From: Argopecten irradians
Taxonomy: Eukaryota; Mollusca; Bivalvia; Pectinida; Pectinidae
Assembly (NCBI RefSeq): GCF_041381155.1
Contig: NC_091144.1
Location: forward strand, 18,237,544-18,301,543
Length of the DNA stretch: 64,000 nt
Direction of reading: 5' to 3'
Part shown: piece after piece, positions 15,501 to 27,100 of the stretch
How the letters are laid out: every line of letters starts with the position of its first letter
Position numbering within the stretch: the first letter of the stretch is position 1
The notes under the pieces: generated by a model
Database searches by the model: none
Seen by the model: only the letters and a program-made list of their open reading frames with translations
What the model was told of the DNA's origin: nothing
Program-made: the position numbers and the translations under genes

Positions 15501-17398
15501 GTGGACTGGTGTTTTTTTTTTATTATATTGATACGAATCAAACTACAATCGGTCGTACTAATAATAGTTTTTTTTTCCATTTCGTTTTCCATTAAAAGAA
15601 CTCGATAAGAAAATAAGTTTTACAGACATTATATCTAATATATAGATAGGGTTGTTTTTCATCTGTTGACTTATTTTCCAGGTGTCCAGTCGCAGTGCTT
15701 TTATTATTACTGGTATAATCTACGTTGTATTTGGGATAATAGGGAAGATTTCCGCTGTATTTGTTACCATACCCTATCCGGTATTAGGAGGGGCGCTCAT
15801 CATCATGATGGGTATGTTTAACGGTGTTGTATTATCCAATCTGGTAGCCGTCGATCTCACCTCTTCCCGGAATCTCGCCATCATGGGTGTCTCCATTTTA
15901 ATGGGCCTGCTCGTTCCGCTCTGGGTGAAAACATACCCAAATGACATCAGTACAGGTAATGATAAAAAACCTTCAGCGAAAATTTTTATTATTTTCATTT
16001 CAATTTGACTTACAAAAAATTGTTACTTTCATTATAACATTATATAATACACGTTATAAGACAGAATATCAGATGATTCTAAAACCACAATTCATTGATA
16101 TCCACAGGGAACACAGAGGTAGACTTTATCTTGAAGGGACTGCTAGGAAATCCAAATTTTTCGGGAGCAATATTGGCGTGTTTTCTCGACAATACAGTAC
16201 CAGGTAAGGTAGAGTAGCTTACAACTTGTCAAGGTGTGAGTAATTAATATCCCTTATAGAGGGTTTATATAAGATGATGGACCACAAGGTCTATTCTCAA
16301 GGTTCATATCAAATTTTTAATAAGAAAGTAAATTTATATGTAAAAGTAGCTACTGTGAATACAAATTGAAAAGAACTTTCATGGAACGAGATCTATCCAT
16401 GAAACACATTGTAATACCTAGCACCCAAGTGATACTAATTATTAGCATTAAAGATGCTCCACCGCCGACAGAGCAAGAACGATACTCGTCATTTGAACAA
16501 TAATTGGTTTTTAATCGTGTATATCTATATATATGTCTAATTAATATATATATATTCTTTTGGTGTATGTGAAGTCATAAAGTCATTTAAAAGACAGGAT
16601 GAGGAACGCAATTAATTATTGTTTGAATTATTTATTTATTATCTTTAATTGTTTTATCTTGAAGTAAAAGAAGAAGAACTTTTCAATGGTGGTGGTAATG
16701 GTGTAAAGTAAATAACTTTTGTAACGGAAAAAAGCACTTAATCGTCTGTTCCTGTGTTTAGAGAGAAAAAATACGATTTATCAGCAGTGGAGCATCTTTA
16801 AAATTCGAAATTTCCTTCTAACTGTTATGCATTGATCCCGCGATAATCTGAACATCGATAGTCTGGAAAACTCACAATCCAGACAGAAATATAAGAGAGC
16901 AGATTTGCTTATACTGACAATATGAATGAAAACAAGGACGAATCACTTATTTCCTTGATGGAAAGCAGAACTCCGGAAAATTCGCTATCCGGATTCTTTG
17001 GATCGGGACAGAAGTGTGCGGAATATCGAGGATAGTATCAATAATCAGAATTCAAGATGACATTTACACATGTGTATAAAAATACTTTATATATATTTTT
17101 AACGAGTAGATAAAATGTATCACAATAAATATTCTGGCACTGTACAGGCACACTGGAGGAGCGAGGAATCGCCGCATGGCAGAATCAGGGTCAGGAAAAC
17201 GAAGACTCCGGAGGGACTATTGATTACGTAGAGGGGTTAGAACTATACGAAACCTGGTTACCTAGGCCTATTAAGGAATGGAAGGGCCTTGAGTATATAC
17301 CATTCATGCCGACACCAACTAAACGGAAACGTAGCTTATCCGGTCAATGGGCCAGAAGGAAATCTCTCATCGCCGGAGTTTCAGATGTCATGGTTTAA
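3445..17398 (+). CDS. SLC23-family transporter, paralogue 1 (12-exon transcript)
   Basis: Sodium-coupled nucleobase/ascorbate transporter family member, a plasma-membrane protein. Exons: 3445-3546, 9531-9752, 10243-10400, 10848-10969, 11301-11377, 11820-12001, 12503-12623, 13433-13589, 13883-14136, 15682-15955, 16108-16203, 17148-17398. They join in one open frame of 671 codons plus stop; an alternative first exon at 8654-8701 gives 653. Vertebrate members are about 600-650 residues. Residues 1-90 are a hydrophilic cytosolic tail, then about a dozen hydrophobic segments. Visible family marks: DSIGDYYACA near residues 406-415, a four-proline run and VNRG after it, and the NAT signature as ANIGAIGITR at 456-465. 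The region after the third helix carries an NST glycosylation site, consistent with an extracellular loop. The usual Glu of ESIGDYY is Asp here, and the signature's first position is Ala. The C-terminal tail is basic (TKRKR). Substrate (ascorbate, nucleobase or other) cannot be read from sequence. Confidence 0.93.
4215..4374. repeat. 80-bp direct duplication
   Basis: Two adjacent copies of about 80 bp (start words ATATACAAATA at 4215 and 4295) with a few differences, including the shared word GATATTACCCG. It lies in the first intron of SLC23 paralogue 1. Confidence 0.8.
4383..4411. repeat. short perfect hairpin and related inverted element
   Basis: GTGGAATAGTT and AACTATTCCAC form a perfect stem with a tiny loop at about 4384-4411. 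The same words recur in inverted orientation about 100 bp apart at 5157-5170 and 5250-5262, so this looks like a small foldback family: one copy collapsed to its ends and one with about 90 bp inside. Confidence 0.6.
6935..7195. repeat. two tandem copies of a ~120-bp GCAGCAATAT/GCCGCA-rich unit
   Basis: The word CTTTTCGTATGCAAA occurs at 6989 and 7109, a period of 120 bp. Each unit holds GCAGCAATAT(A)GCAGCAA followed by a run of TTGCCGC/ TTGTCGC words. Cys-rich minus-strand frames over this region are by-products of the repeat. Confidence 0.75.
8654..8701 (+). CDS. alternative first coding exon 1b of SLC23 paralogue 1
   Basis: ATG at 8654 opens 16 codons (MADTTAQENKEALLGK) ending at AAA|GTAGGT in phase 0, again fitting exon 9531. 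Used as an internal exon after 1a it would put a stop in frame, so it is best read as a mutually exclusive start from a second promoter. Upstream (about 8530-8600) there are short imperfect repeats of a GACAGGGTCCAG word. Expression evidence would settle which start is used. Confidence 0.55.
9289..9378. repeat. perfect 45-bp tandem duplication
   Basis: Two head-to-tail 45-bp copies starting GTATACGTATAATTTGCTC at 9289 and 9334, with no difference seen. This indicates a recent duplication. It lies about 150 bp upstream of the first common exon of SLC23 paralogue 1. Confidence 0.9.
10401..10406 (+). other. non-canonical GC splice donor
   Basis: The exon ending at 10400 must stop in phase 2 so that AG joins the A at 10848 to make the Arg before LPLYQ. 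The intron then begins GCAAGT (AG|GCAAGT), otherwise a perfect U1 match, as is usual for GC-AG introns. A nearby GT at 10405 would shift the frame. The equivalent donor in the second paralogue is AG|GTGAGT. Confidence 0.85.
13155..13225. repeat. end fragment of the dispersed ~330-bp inverted-repeat family
   Basis: The words GCTATGATATAGTCTAG, CGACAGTGATAAC and CCTGGAGTACC match the right arm of the element described at 40064-40395. Only one arm is evident. It is intronic in SLC23 paralogue 1. Confidence 0.55.
14366..15355. mobile_element. ~990-bp non-autonomous terminal-inverted-repeat element
   Basis: The ends are CTTAAGGATGCATTCTTCTG at 14366 and its near complement ending CATCCTTAAG at 15355, about 20 bp inverted. 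The inside is AT-rich, has no long frame, and contains repeated AGCACACGGAC words (about 14830 and 15230). No clear target duplication is seen beyond TTAA-like ends. It lies in the SLC23 paralogue 1 intron 14137-15681. Confidence 0.65.
16449..16801. mobile_element. MITE family A, copy 1 (~350 bp)
   Basis: Left end TTAAAGATGCTCCACCGCCG, right end CAGTGGAGCATCTTTAA. Non-coding. Internal words AATTAATTG and TTTACACC-type segments recur in the copies at 40609, 47721 and 48773, the last two in the second half of the window. The TTAA/TA at the ends suggests a TA or TTAA target. It is intronic in SLC23 paralogue 1. Confidence 0.75.
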
Positions 17399-17870
17399 AC
17401 ATGCACATAATTTTGGGTAGGATATCGATAGAAAATATTCAACAAATTTTTGTTTTAATTTTGACACAAAAAATCACAAGCAGCTTCTTGAGAAAGAATC
17501 TCCGGTCTCAAATATTTTTGTAAATATTCAAATTACATTTTACTTTTTGAAAAAAATTAGTTCTAACAATCAATTTTCATAACAGTTTAAATCTTGGTTT
17601 AAAAGATGCTTCTTAAAAATATATTTTAGTTTGTACATATTATGTTACCCTGTTCAGCATTATTTTATGATGTTTTCATTAATAGTACATTTTTATGAAT
17701 TGTATATCCAGATTATTTGTTGAACTAACATTATATGCCAATTTCAATGTAGTCTTAAGAAGTTAATTTTTCTAGTGGAATATGTGTATGTCTATAAGTT
17801 GTACTCGTTCTGAAAATTAGCATACAAAATACAAAAAAAAGTAACCATAGAAACATCTAAATACTTGACA

Positions 17871-17876
17871 AATAAA
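17871..17876 (+). other. poly(A) signal candidate for SLC23 paralogue 1
   Basis: AATAAA lies 473 bp after the stop codon; another lies at 18901. The 3' region between is AT-rich and non-coding. Confidence 0.4.
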
Positions 17877-17899
17877 GTAATTGGCATACAATGTGCCTA

Positions 17900-20800
17900 G
17901 TCGATTGGCAAAGTTCAGGGTTTTCCTTGCGGGTTAGTAGTTAAGAGCGCCATTTAAAAGATTATTTTCCTCATAGAAATATTCTTTGCCTATCATTTTC
18001 CTTCCAAAATGAGGTAATAGGCCTATTACAAATAAGCTAGAAGAACTCCTGAAATGACCGTCTATGGTAGGTGTAACGAGAATATGTTTGAGGAAAAAAT
18101 TTTGGGGCCCTGTTTTCAGTCTGTAATCTTAATAAACAGAAGCAGCTTGTCAATGTGATGTGTTCACAAAAAGTTTTTACTTAGGTATGAAACAGGTTAA
18201 TAATAATCCCATAATGAAATTGTCGTCATCGGTGCTCGTCCTGCTATAGAGATCAGTAATTGCCAAACTTATAACATTGTACAGGTATGGTCAATTTTAC
18301 CAGTACGTCGGCATATCGAGTACCTAAATATACATGTACATATAAATACATTGTAACTTTAAAACTGTACATCTACTGTCAACGAACTTTCTTTTCGTTG
18401 CTACTTAATTTCGCGATTTTCGTTTCAAGACAGGTTTGCGGAGATTCAATTTCGCTGAATAAGAATTGAAAATATAAGATACATATATACAATAATGTAC
18501 AAGTAACAATTTATTTATGAAGATGAATCTTTGCTAATTTTCTTTCATCGCAAAACAATCGCTAGAGAAAGAAAGTTGGTTTACAGAATGCAAGATACTG
18601 TGTGTAATTGTTTACTGTATATAAGAATGTTGACATAAACAATTATTTACTCAATAATGTTTAAGATTTTTTTATATTCATAACTATCATATTAAATGTT
18701 TTTCATCATGTTCGTTGAGGTATGGCAAAGATGGTCCGATTGTTTGCTTTTCAAGGATTGAAAAAGGTGGAGTAATACTGCAAACATTAACTAAAACGAA
18801 AGTTGACAATTTGTTAAATTAGTTAGGATTTAGAGCTTGTAGAGTGTCCTGATAGAACGTGCCATGTTCCTTGTCTCCTCTGTATATGGACAATGTAACA
18901 AATAAACATTATATTAACAACCATGTGACGGAAAAAGTATTCTGTACATGTATTTGCATACATATGTATTACATAGTTATATCCCCTTGCGGGTAGGTAT
19001 TAATTGTAACTTCGTGTGTTTGGGAGCGTAACGTCATACTTTTCGGAGAAAACGACGTGAATTGCGCCCACTAAATAATGAATCAGTAATATGCAAAGAC
19101 GGACAAGACAACTGATAATTAACACGGGGTGGAAAAGCAGACATCTGAAGTTCTGTATCATCGTAACATCAGACATCATCGAATGATTTCGTTATACCTA
19201 ATTTTTCTTTCGTTTGAGATGGTATTTTGATGGGATTTTACCACAGACTCTAACAAAGGTTCATAATTTGACCTAGTTTGATTTGTGACGTCCTCAGGAA
19301 TATCTGAATTACATGGTCAGGAAGGCCATTGTCAATACTCATTTAAATTTTGATGAAAAGTACATAAAAATAAGAAATAAAACTTTATAAAATAGAATTT
19401 ATTCTGAACTTTTCAAAGGTTGAGATTGTTAATTCATACAAAACAACATTTCCAACACAGTCCCATGTGGAAAAAAAGAGACTTAATTGACACATTACAA
19501 TGACCCATAATTAGCAATATTACAACTTCATAAACTGATGTATTCCGAGTTTTTTTAAACGTGTCAATCCGTTTCGTTCCGTGCATTTATATAAATAAGT
19601 CAAAAGCACTAAATATAATACTCGTATTGAATTATTTCTCTCTTTTCTTGTGAACCACACATTTAGTGAGATCCCCAAGCGCACTATCATTACCATATAG
19701 AATATAATCAGCAAATATACCTTTTACCAACATACACTGATAGACATGTTAACGCTACTAAAATTTATCCACTTGGCTATTAATGCTGATGCATAATTAC
19801 AAACAAGGCACTCCTCTTTCAAGCAATGAAAATTAATTTATAGATTTTTCTCGTAATACTGTGAACAAATAGCAGTTAAGTGCTAGGCACGTCGATTAAA
19901 ATTGTTTTACAATAATGATCATGTGTTTAAAAACTGTCATTCAAAACACCCATTTATTCTGCGCATCAAATAATGTGCTGTATATAAACTTATCTTTGAA
20001 ATAAATTTTACGGTAAAATATTTTTATCAACTTCGCACAATGATGAATAATTAAGCTGTTCAGAATTATAGTATAAGCAAACAGAAAATACTTATTGGCT
20101 AGTGAAAAGCGGCACAGGGTAAAAGCTACAGATCTGACTGATAAACGTTAAACACTCAAACACTCAAACATGCGTTGATTGTATAGGCAGTGAGCCACAT
20201 ACATCATTTACAGTAATCACAGGTTTGATTTATCAACAAGTTGTAGAAACGGGAAAAAACTGTATTATAACTTCACAAACAATTATGAGAACAGAAAAGC
20301 TGATTCTGTTACTATACATTATCTCGTTGCAACGATACAGGCTTTATTTTACTGTAAAATGCAACGAATCCTTTTACGTTATTATGTGTCATTATGCGCA
20401 TGATTATTCAAATTATTAAAACACAATCTAATTGTCAACAATATAGTACCAAGTTATACACAATTGGCATAATTTAAACTACAAATGTATAAAATAATCT
20501 GAACACCACATAGGCATACAAAGCTATTACTGTTGAAAGATTTGTTTATACAAAAACTTCTGGACGATTACGTGCATTCTTTTTAAGATATACGTATATA
20601 TCTTTCAACTAATGAGGATGCGACACTTTTTAAATGTAGTAAGTTAATGTAAATACTATCCAAAGAGCAAGATAAATCTTACTTAATTACCAACTTGAAG
20701 GGATAACTCAAAATTTTTGAGGATATCATTATGTAGACCAACAAGGTTATTAAGATAATCATACAAGTTTTAATTTAACCGGGAAATCTAACAGAGGAAA

Positions 20801-21174
20801 GAGTATGGTTGGCAGAGCGATATTGGTGAATTATATCTGTGTAGTAAAACATATTGACTCTGCAAAAGAAAAACAGCTGTTCTGTTTTAATATGATGTGC
20901 AGATTTGAATAAGAATCGCAAAATACCCTATGTATAATAAGTAAACTTTTAATGAATTATTGATGTCTTTGAAATACAATTCTCTCAAAAAAACTGTAGT
21001 ATAGACTAGGTCTCATAGTGTATGTTATAAACATCATTTATACTATATTGCACAGAGAATCCTTACCTTAGCATACTGCCTTTTCAAGTTTAATACCATT
21101 ACATTCAGTTTTCTCTTTGATAGACAATGCATCTTTCTTTGAATTATTTTTGTCAACTTCATCTCCATATTCTT
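17900..21174. other. intergenic, no gene seen
   Basis: No coding exon was recognised between the end of SLC23 paralogue 1 and the LRR gene. The stretch is AT-rich and holds one partial copy of the family B element near 18984. Confidence 0.5.
18984..19080. mobile_element. MITE family B, partial copy 1
   Basis: CCTTGCGGGTAGGTATTAAT, then GTCATACTTTTCGGAGAAAA and GACGTGAATTGCGCCCAC, match the copies at 36085 and 45285. The right terminal repeat is not found here, so the copy is truncated or diverged. Confidence 0.6.
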
Positions 21175-24100
21175 TCAATTTATCATTGTCAATGTTTTTT
21201 GAAGAATTAGCATGCCTCCTTTCTTTTCATCATTTTCCTCTTCATTTTCATTTTCATGTTCCTCCTCTTCTTCCTCCTCTTCTTCCTCCTCCTCCTCATC
21301 GTCTTCTTCCTCCTCATCGTCATCCTCCTCCCCTTCATCTTCCTCTATAGTTGAATCTTCTTCCTCTTCCTCTTGTGCTTCCATCTCATTTGCAAGCTCT
21401 TTCATTTCATTTTTGCTGTCGCCAATAATTATGTATTCCAAACCCTGCAATTAAGTCATAATTCAATGATTCTATACTGACACAAACATTTCATGACTAT
21501 TTCACTTAAACAAAGGAACTCAAATTGATCATCACTGTCTTTTTCTAGCACATATATCTGTGATATTTTCATGATGCTAATATCTAAATTTTAGCTGCAG
21601 TTCTATGGACCGCAGAAATAATTATGCCATTGTTGATTTTTTTGGCCATCATCGATACTACTTGAGTTCAGATCACATGCGATCTCTACACCAATGTAAT
21701 ATTTCGTAGTAAAACAGAATGAGGTTCAGGGGAACAAATCTGAACCAATCACAGGCCTGCAAAAATCTTTTCTGAAGACTACAGAGAGAGCAAATCTCAT
21801 GATGAAATCCACACAGTCAACCACAGTGTACCATTTTACAGCTCTTTTGATGTACATCAAAGGACCAAATTATCTGTTAAGTTCTGTTGCCTCCAGTTTT
21901 ACAATGAAATAGTCCAAGGGTGTAGAAATCATACGTGATCGGAACCCCTGGAGTATCGAGGATGATTTTTTGCTGCACAATAACATTGCAGCTTTACAGC
22001 TATAATTTACATACACCATATGATGTTTTGGTGCAGAAGTGGTGCTATTGTGGAAATGAAGAGCATCTACACAGAGGTGGAAATGAAGAGCATCTACACA
22101 GAGGTTTGTGTTTATATCAATTTTCAATCTAGATCCATCAAGTATGAAAATGTACTTAAGACATTTTGATATCACCAAATGTATGTAGACTATATATGCA
22201 ATATATGGATTATGCACATATTTTGTTTAATGCCCTACTAACACCCATTGTTAGCCAGAACACTAGTTAAGAGAAATAAAAATATTGTCTTTCAGGCAAC
22301 AGAGAGGTAGTAGTCTACACTAATGTAGTAGCACATTTTTTCCCATTTTTTGCATACAACACATTTACAAATACATGGGTCATCAACATCAACTTCACAT
22401 GACATATACATTACATTTCTATCAAAAAAATAAAGAAACACACATAAGAAACATAACATGGCATGCTGAGTAACGGTACATGTACGTGTGGGGAAAAAAC
22501 CAGTTTGATATATTTTGGTTAAGATGAATATGCAAATTACTATATTTGATAAATTAGTTTTGTCGGCTTTTAGAATCTTATAGGGGGAAAAATGTACTTG
22601 TATGTGTATTTTGATTGATTTGTGAACAGCTAATAGTAATAATAATATTGGTAAGGGTTGGTAACCCAGATTCAGACAGGGAAAGTATATATGTAACCAT
22701 TGTATTGTAGTGTCTTGTGTTATTTTGAAGATATTTGTGATTTTAATTAGACAGTCGGATTCCTCTGGTCTGTACCAGTTCTAAATTGGCTGTTTTAATT
22801 AGTTGCCGCAGCACAGCTGAGGCAGTCCACAGGATGGTTAAGACAGCGGTCCGAGCTCGACCGTGAGGCCTCGCGCAGCCGGTGCCCATCCCAACCATGC
22901 TTCGTACACCAGCCTGACCGGCCCAGCCCTTAGCAACAATCCTTTTCCTGAAGTTACGGATCTAATTTGCCGACTCCCCTTACCTAAATTGTTCTTTCGA
23001 CTAGAGGTTGTGCACCTTGGAGACCTGCTGTGGATATGGGTACAGACCGGTGTAACGTTGAAAATGGACCTCCGTTGAAAATTGACATCAAGTCATTTTT
23101 CAACGCTGAAAACGGACCCTGAATGCCGTTTAAAATTGAACATGCCGTTGAAAATTGACAGCGTCAAGGGTCAATTCTCAACGGCAGGTCTGTTGAAAAT
23201 GACCGTTGAAAAATGACCTTGGCAAATTCTCAATGTATGGTCTGTTGAAAAATGACCTTAGTACATACACATGCAATATATAGCTGTTGCATAAACATTC
23301 TCGAATTCTGTTATCGCCATTCCTAATAAAAGGGCCCCTTCTGTGCTGGTATTTAAATAACGTTGCTAATCACCTCGATTTGAATTAAAATTTTGCATTG
23401 TTATCATCGTTACAAATACCTCATTTAATTTATTGTGTTATGACTCAGAATAACAGAAATGAGAAACCAGCAGCTAAATTCAAAACACAATTTAATTATA
23501 TATACAATATTGTACAGAGATGGTTTACAATATCTAAAGTAATTAATGGTGGTACAAGAGTAATACGATGATTTAAAGTGTTACTTATCTGTATGCGAAT
23601 GTCCTGGTATAATCCTCAGTGTATGAACGGAAGTGTATAGTATTTTTTTAAATTTCGTAGTTGCGAGTCTGTATAGCGGTACTCGGTCACTTGCTAAGAC
23701 AAATGAAACAACGGATAGTGGATATTTTTGCCAATTTTATTTATTCTATTCGATTTTGCTGTAATCTAAAGTTATAAACGGCGTCATGGATAGCAATTTG
23801 AACTACCAGTGACTAATGAAGTTTTGAGTGTTGACCAGCATTAACATTTCAGACACTTTTCGTGAGTTGATCTGCTGTTCATCACCGAAGAATTGAGACA
23901 TCCGCCTAATGTTTTGCCCTATTTTAAGGTATTCTGTCTGGCTTTCATCATTTCTAGCACCATCACATGTTTATAAATGAATCCAACAATATAAAACACA
24001 TAAATACATATTAATGGACACAATATCTTTGACTTTATCGTATTTTGAAGTTGTAGGATTAAAATTGTATAGTCACTTGCATTGTTTTGAAACTGCAATG

Positions 24101-27100
24101 TATAGTTGCTTGCGAGGACACTTGTATAGTCGCTTGTTATAAAAAGGAAATATATTCCGAGGACGTCTATAATGTTAAACATATTTGTAGTTACGAATAA
24201 TACAGATATTTGGTGTTTTACTGACCCGTATACCATGCCTGTTTTCATGTGTCCCGCTTTGATACTCACAAGTGACGATACAAAAAGCAACTAATGATTA
24301 TACTATACACTTCCGTTCATACACTATGATCCTTGATCCTTCCAGGTTTCAAATTAACAATAATCACAAATCCAGGAGGAAAATGAATGTCCACAGATGA
24401 TTTGTAAAGTTCCAGGCAATATGAATAAATCCACACAAAGTGTTGTAATAATCCACAGATAAAGTCACAATAGCTCTCCCAATAGAATCTAATATGGCAC
24501 TGTACAATTCTTGATATGTCTCATTACAGGTCTCATTACAGTTCTGATTAGCTTTGGACAGTTGGAGTATATATAGCTAAGCCCTAATTCAAGAATATTG
24601 GAGAACCTTCTACTTCTAGAAATATCTAACTAAAAACAGTAAACAAATAAACACACAGAGCTTTCTGGAAATAGATCATTCTAGATCCCTACTTATAATC
24701 AACATGTTTACAAACATATTTGTTTATATACATGATACTATTCTAGAAAGTTCTATAACCTAAATTAATAAATGAACTTTACTTTATAGGATGTATTGAT
24801 AGTATAGCTATAGGAGTTATATATAATTATCTCCCTTATTTAATAACTACATGTATTTAGTGTCATACATAACAATTGTCAGTGTTTTGTCTTGTTTGGC
24901 TGTGTGTTGTTTTTGTGTGATGTGTTGTTGTGTGTTGTTTTGTGGTGTTGTGTGATGTTGTGTTGTGTGGTGTTGTAGTGTTGTGTGGCTGTGTGTTATT
25001 ATGTTGTGTGTCGTTGTGTGCTTTTGGTGTGTTGTTGTGTTGTGTGTTGTTGGTGTGTTGTTGTATTGTGCAATGTTGTGTGGTTGTATGGTGTTATGTT
25101 GTCGTGTTTTGCGTTGTTGTGTTTTGTGTGGTTGTGTTGTGTGTTGTTGTATGGTGTTGTGTTGTTGTGTGATGTTTTGTTGTGCTGTGTGATGTTTTCT
25201 TGTGCTGTGCGATGTTGAGTTGTGCTGTTGTGTGAGGTTGTGTGTTATGCTGTTGTGTGTTATGCTGTTGTGTGGAGTTGCTCTGTGATGTTGTATGTTG
25301 ATGTGTTGTGGTGTCGTATCGTGTTGTTGTGTCATTATGTATTGCGTGTGTTGTGTTGTGTTGTTTTGTGTTGTGGGTGCTGTTGTGTGTTGTGGTGTTG
25401 TTGTATATTTTGTTTTGTGTGATGTTGTATAATGTTTTGTGTGTGATGTTGTATGTTGTTATGTGTTATGTTGTTGTGTTTTTGTATGATGTTGTGTTGT
25501 GTTAATGTGTTGTGTTGTCATATGGTGTTGTTGTGTCATTATGTATTGCGTTGTTGTTGTGTTGTTGTGTTGTTGCATGTTGTTGTGTTGTTGTATAATG
25601 TTTTGTTGTGCATGTGATGTTGTATGTTGTTGTGTGTTATGTTGTGTTGTGATGTTGTATGATGTTTGTGTTGTGTTGATGTGTTGTGTTGTTATATGGT
25701 GTTGTTGTGTCATTGTGTATTGCGTTGTTGTTGTGTTGTTGTATTTTTGTATGTTTTTGTGTTGTTGTACAATGTTTTGTTGTCTATGTGATGTTGTGTG
25801 TTGTTGTGTGTTATGTTGTATGATTTTGTGTTGTGTGTTGATGTGTTGTGTTGCCGTATGGTGTTGTTGTATGTTGTGTTGTGTTGTGTGTTGATGTGTT
25901 TTGTTGTGGTATGAGATTGTTGTGTGTTGTGGTGTTGTTGTGTGTTGTGTTGTGTGGTGTTGTGTGGTGTGGTGTTGTGTGGTGTTGTGTGGTATGGTGT
26001 GTTGTGTGGTGTGGTGCGGGTTTTTTTCTAGATACTCTGGCTTTCCACTACCTCCTGAACCTGGCACGTCCTGAAATGACCCTGACTGTTAATAGGACAT
26101 AAAGCAAAAATAGACCAAACTAAACCATTTGTCCGACAACGTTTTGCTAATTTTTATTTTAATTTTTTTTTACTTATTTTCTTAATAATATTGTAAAAAA
26201 AAATCTATAAAAATGCATAAAAAATATTTTCTTGGCTTTTGATAAAAATAAAGACCCGGAATTTTGCCATTCATTTTTTCCAAAGCAAGATAGATAGATA
26301 GTCGACTGAGCCAGTCATCGGGAAAGTTGTGTTACATAATAAAAAACAAGTTCTTATGGGGTCACCTTTCAACAGGGTCCATTTTAAACGGATCGGTGTG
26401 AAAAGTGCCCTTAATGTTCAGTTTTCAACGGTTTTTGGGGTCATTTTTCAACGTTGAAAAATGACCAAAGGTCAGTTTTCAACGGGGGTCCATTTTCAAC
26501 GTGACACCGGCACGAAAGCCACAATGCCTCCCTCGGATTTCCAAGGGCCAACAGAAGTGCACCGGACACTGAAAGAGCCACAGTGCTTTACGTAGTAGCA
26601 CACTTACACACACATGTACATGTATGTCAGCTAGACCACCTAACCATGTACTCAGCTACCACTAATTCCTATAACAAAATATCTGGTTTTTACACAATTA
26701 ATAATATTTAAAGGGTCCCTGCGTAGTTAATGCTATCTTAAATAGTTAATAGAGTTACTAAAACTTATATTTACCTTCCAATGAGCAGGCTTTTCCAATA
26801 TGCATGTATCTCTGAGATCAAACTTGGTTAGTTTAGACAGAGCCAGAATTGTATCATCATCCACACCCATCACAAGGGTGCCTTTCATCATCAGGGTAGT
26901 CAGATTTTCAAGTTCTAGAATGAACACTGGGATATCTTGGAATTGATTGTGATCTAAATTCAAATATGCTAAATTTGACAGTTTTTCAAGTCTTTTTGGT
27001 AGCTGATCAAATTTATTTTCAGCTAAACATAACCACATCAAATTGGAAAGACATTCAAATCCATCTGGAATTTCAGATATGAAATTTTCTTTCACACTTA

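Larger units (their letters stand above)
23047..26510. mobile_element. 3.46-kb element with GTTGAAAATGACC-type inverted ends
   Basis: The left end CCGGTGTAACGTTGAAAATG at 23047 matches the complement of the right end CATTTTCAACGTGACACCGG finishing at 26510. Both ends then carry several copies of a short GTTGAAAA(T)TGACC word in both orientations (23055-23250 and 26365-26500), i.e. subterminal repeats. No transposase frame is seen inside; the interior holds a nested inverted-repeat element and a long G/T tract. No target duplication is obvious. It lies wholly within the LRR gene intron. Confidence 0.7.

Noticed and set aside
15774-15998. Minus-strand frame opposite SLC23 exon 15682-15955
   Set aside because: It is antisense to a confirmed exon and has no family similarity.
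21117-21454. Ser-rich and Pro/Leu/His-rich plus-strand frames
   Set aside because: They are shadows of the minus-strand acidic exon of the LRR gene.
23919-24290. 123-codon minus-strand frame inside the nested element
   Set aside because: No recognised domain, built over internal repeats of the element; probably chance.
24847-26102. Long frames rich in Cys/Val (plus) or His/Thr/Gln (minus), up to about 200 codons
   Set aside because: They are translations of the G/T low-complexity tract; several frames are open at once because the tract seldom makes stops.
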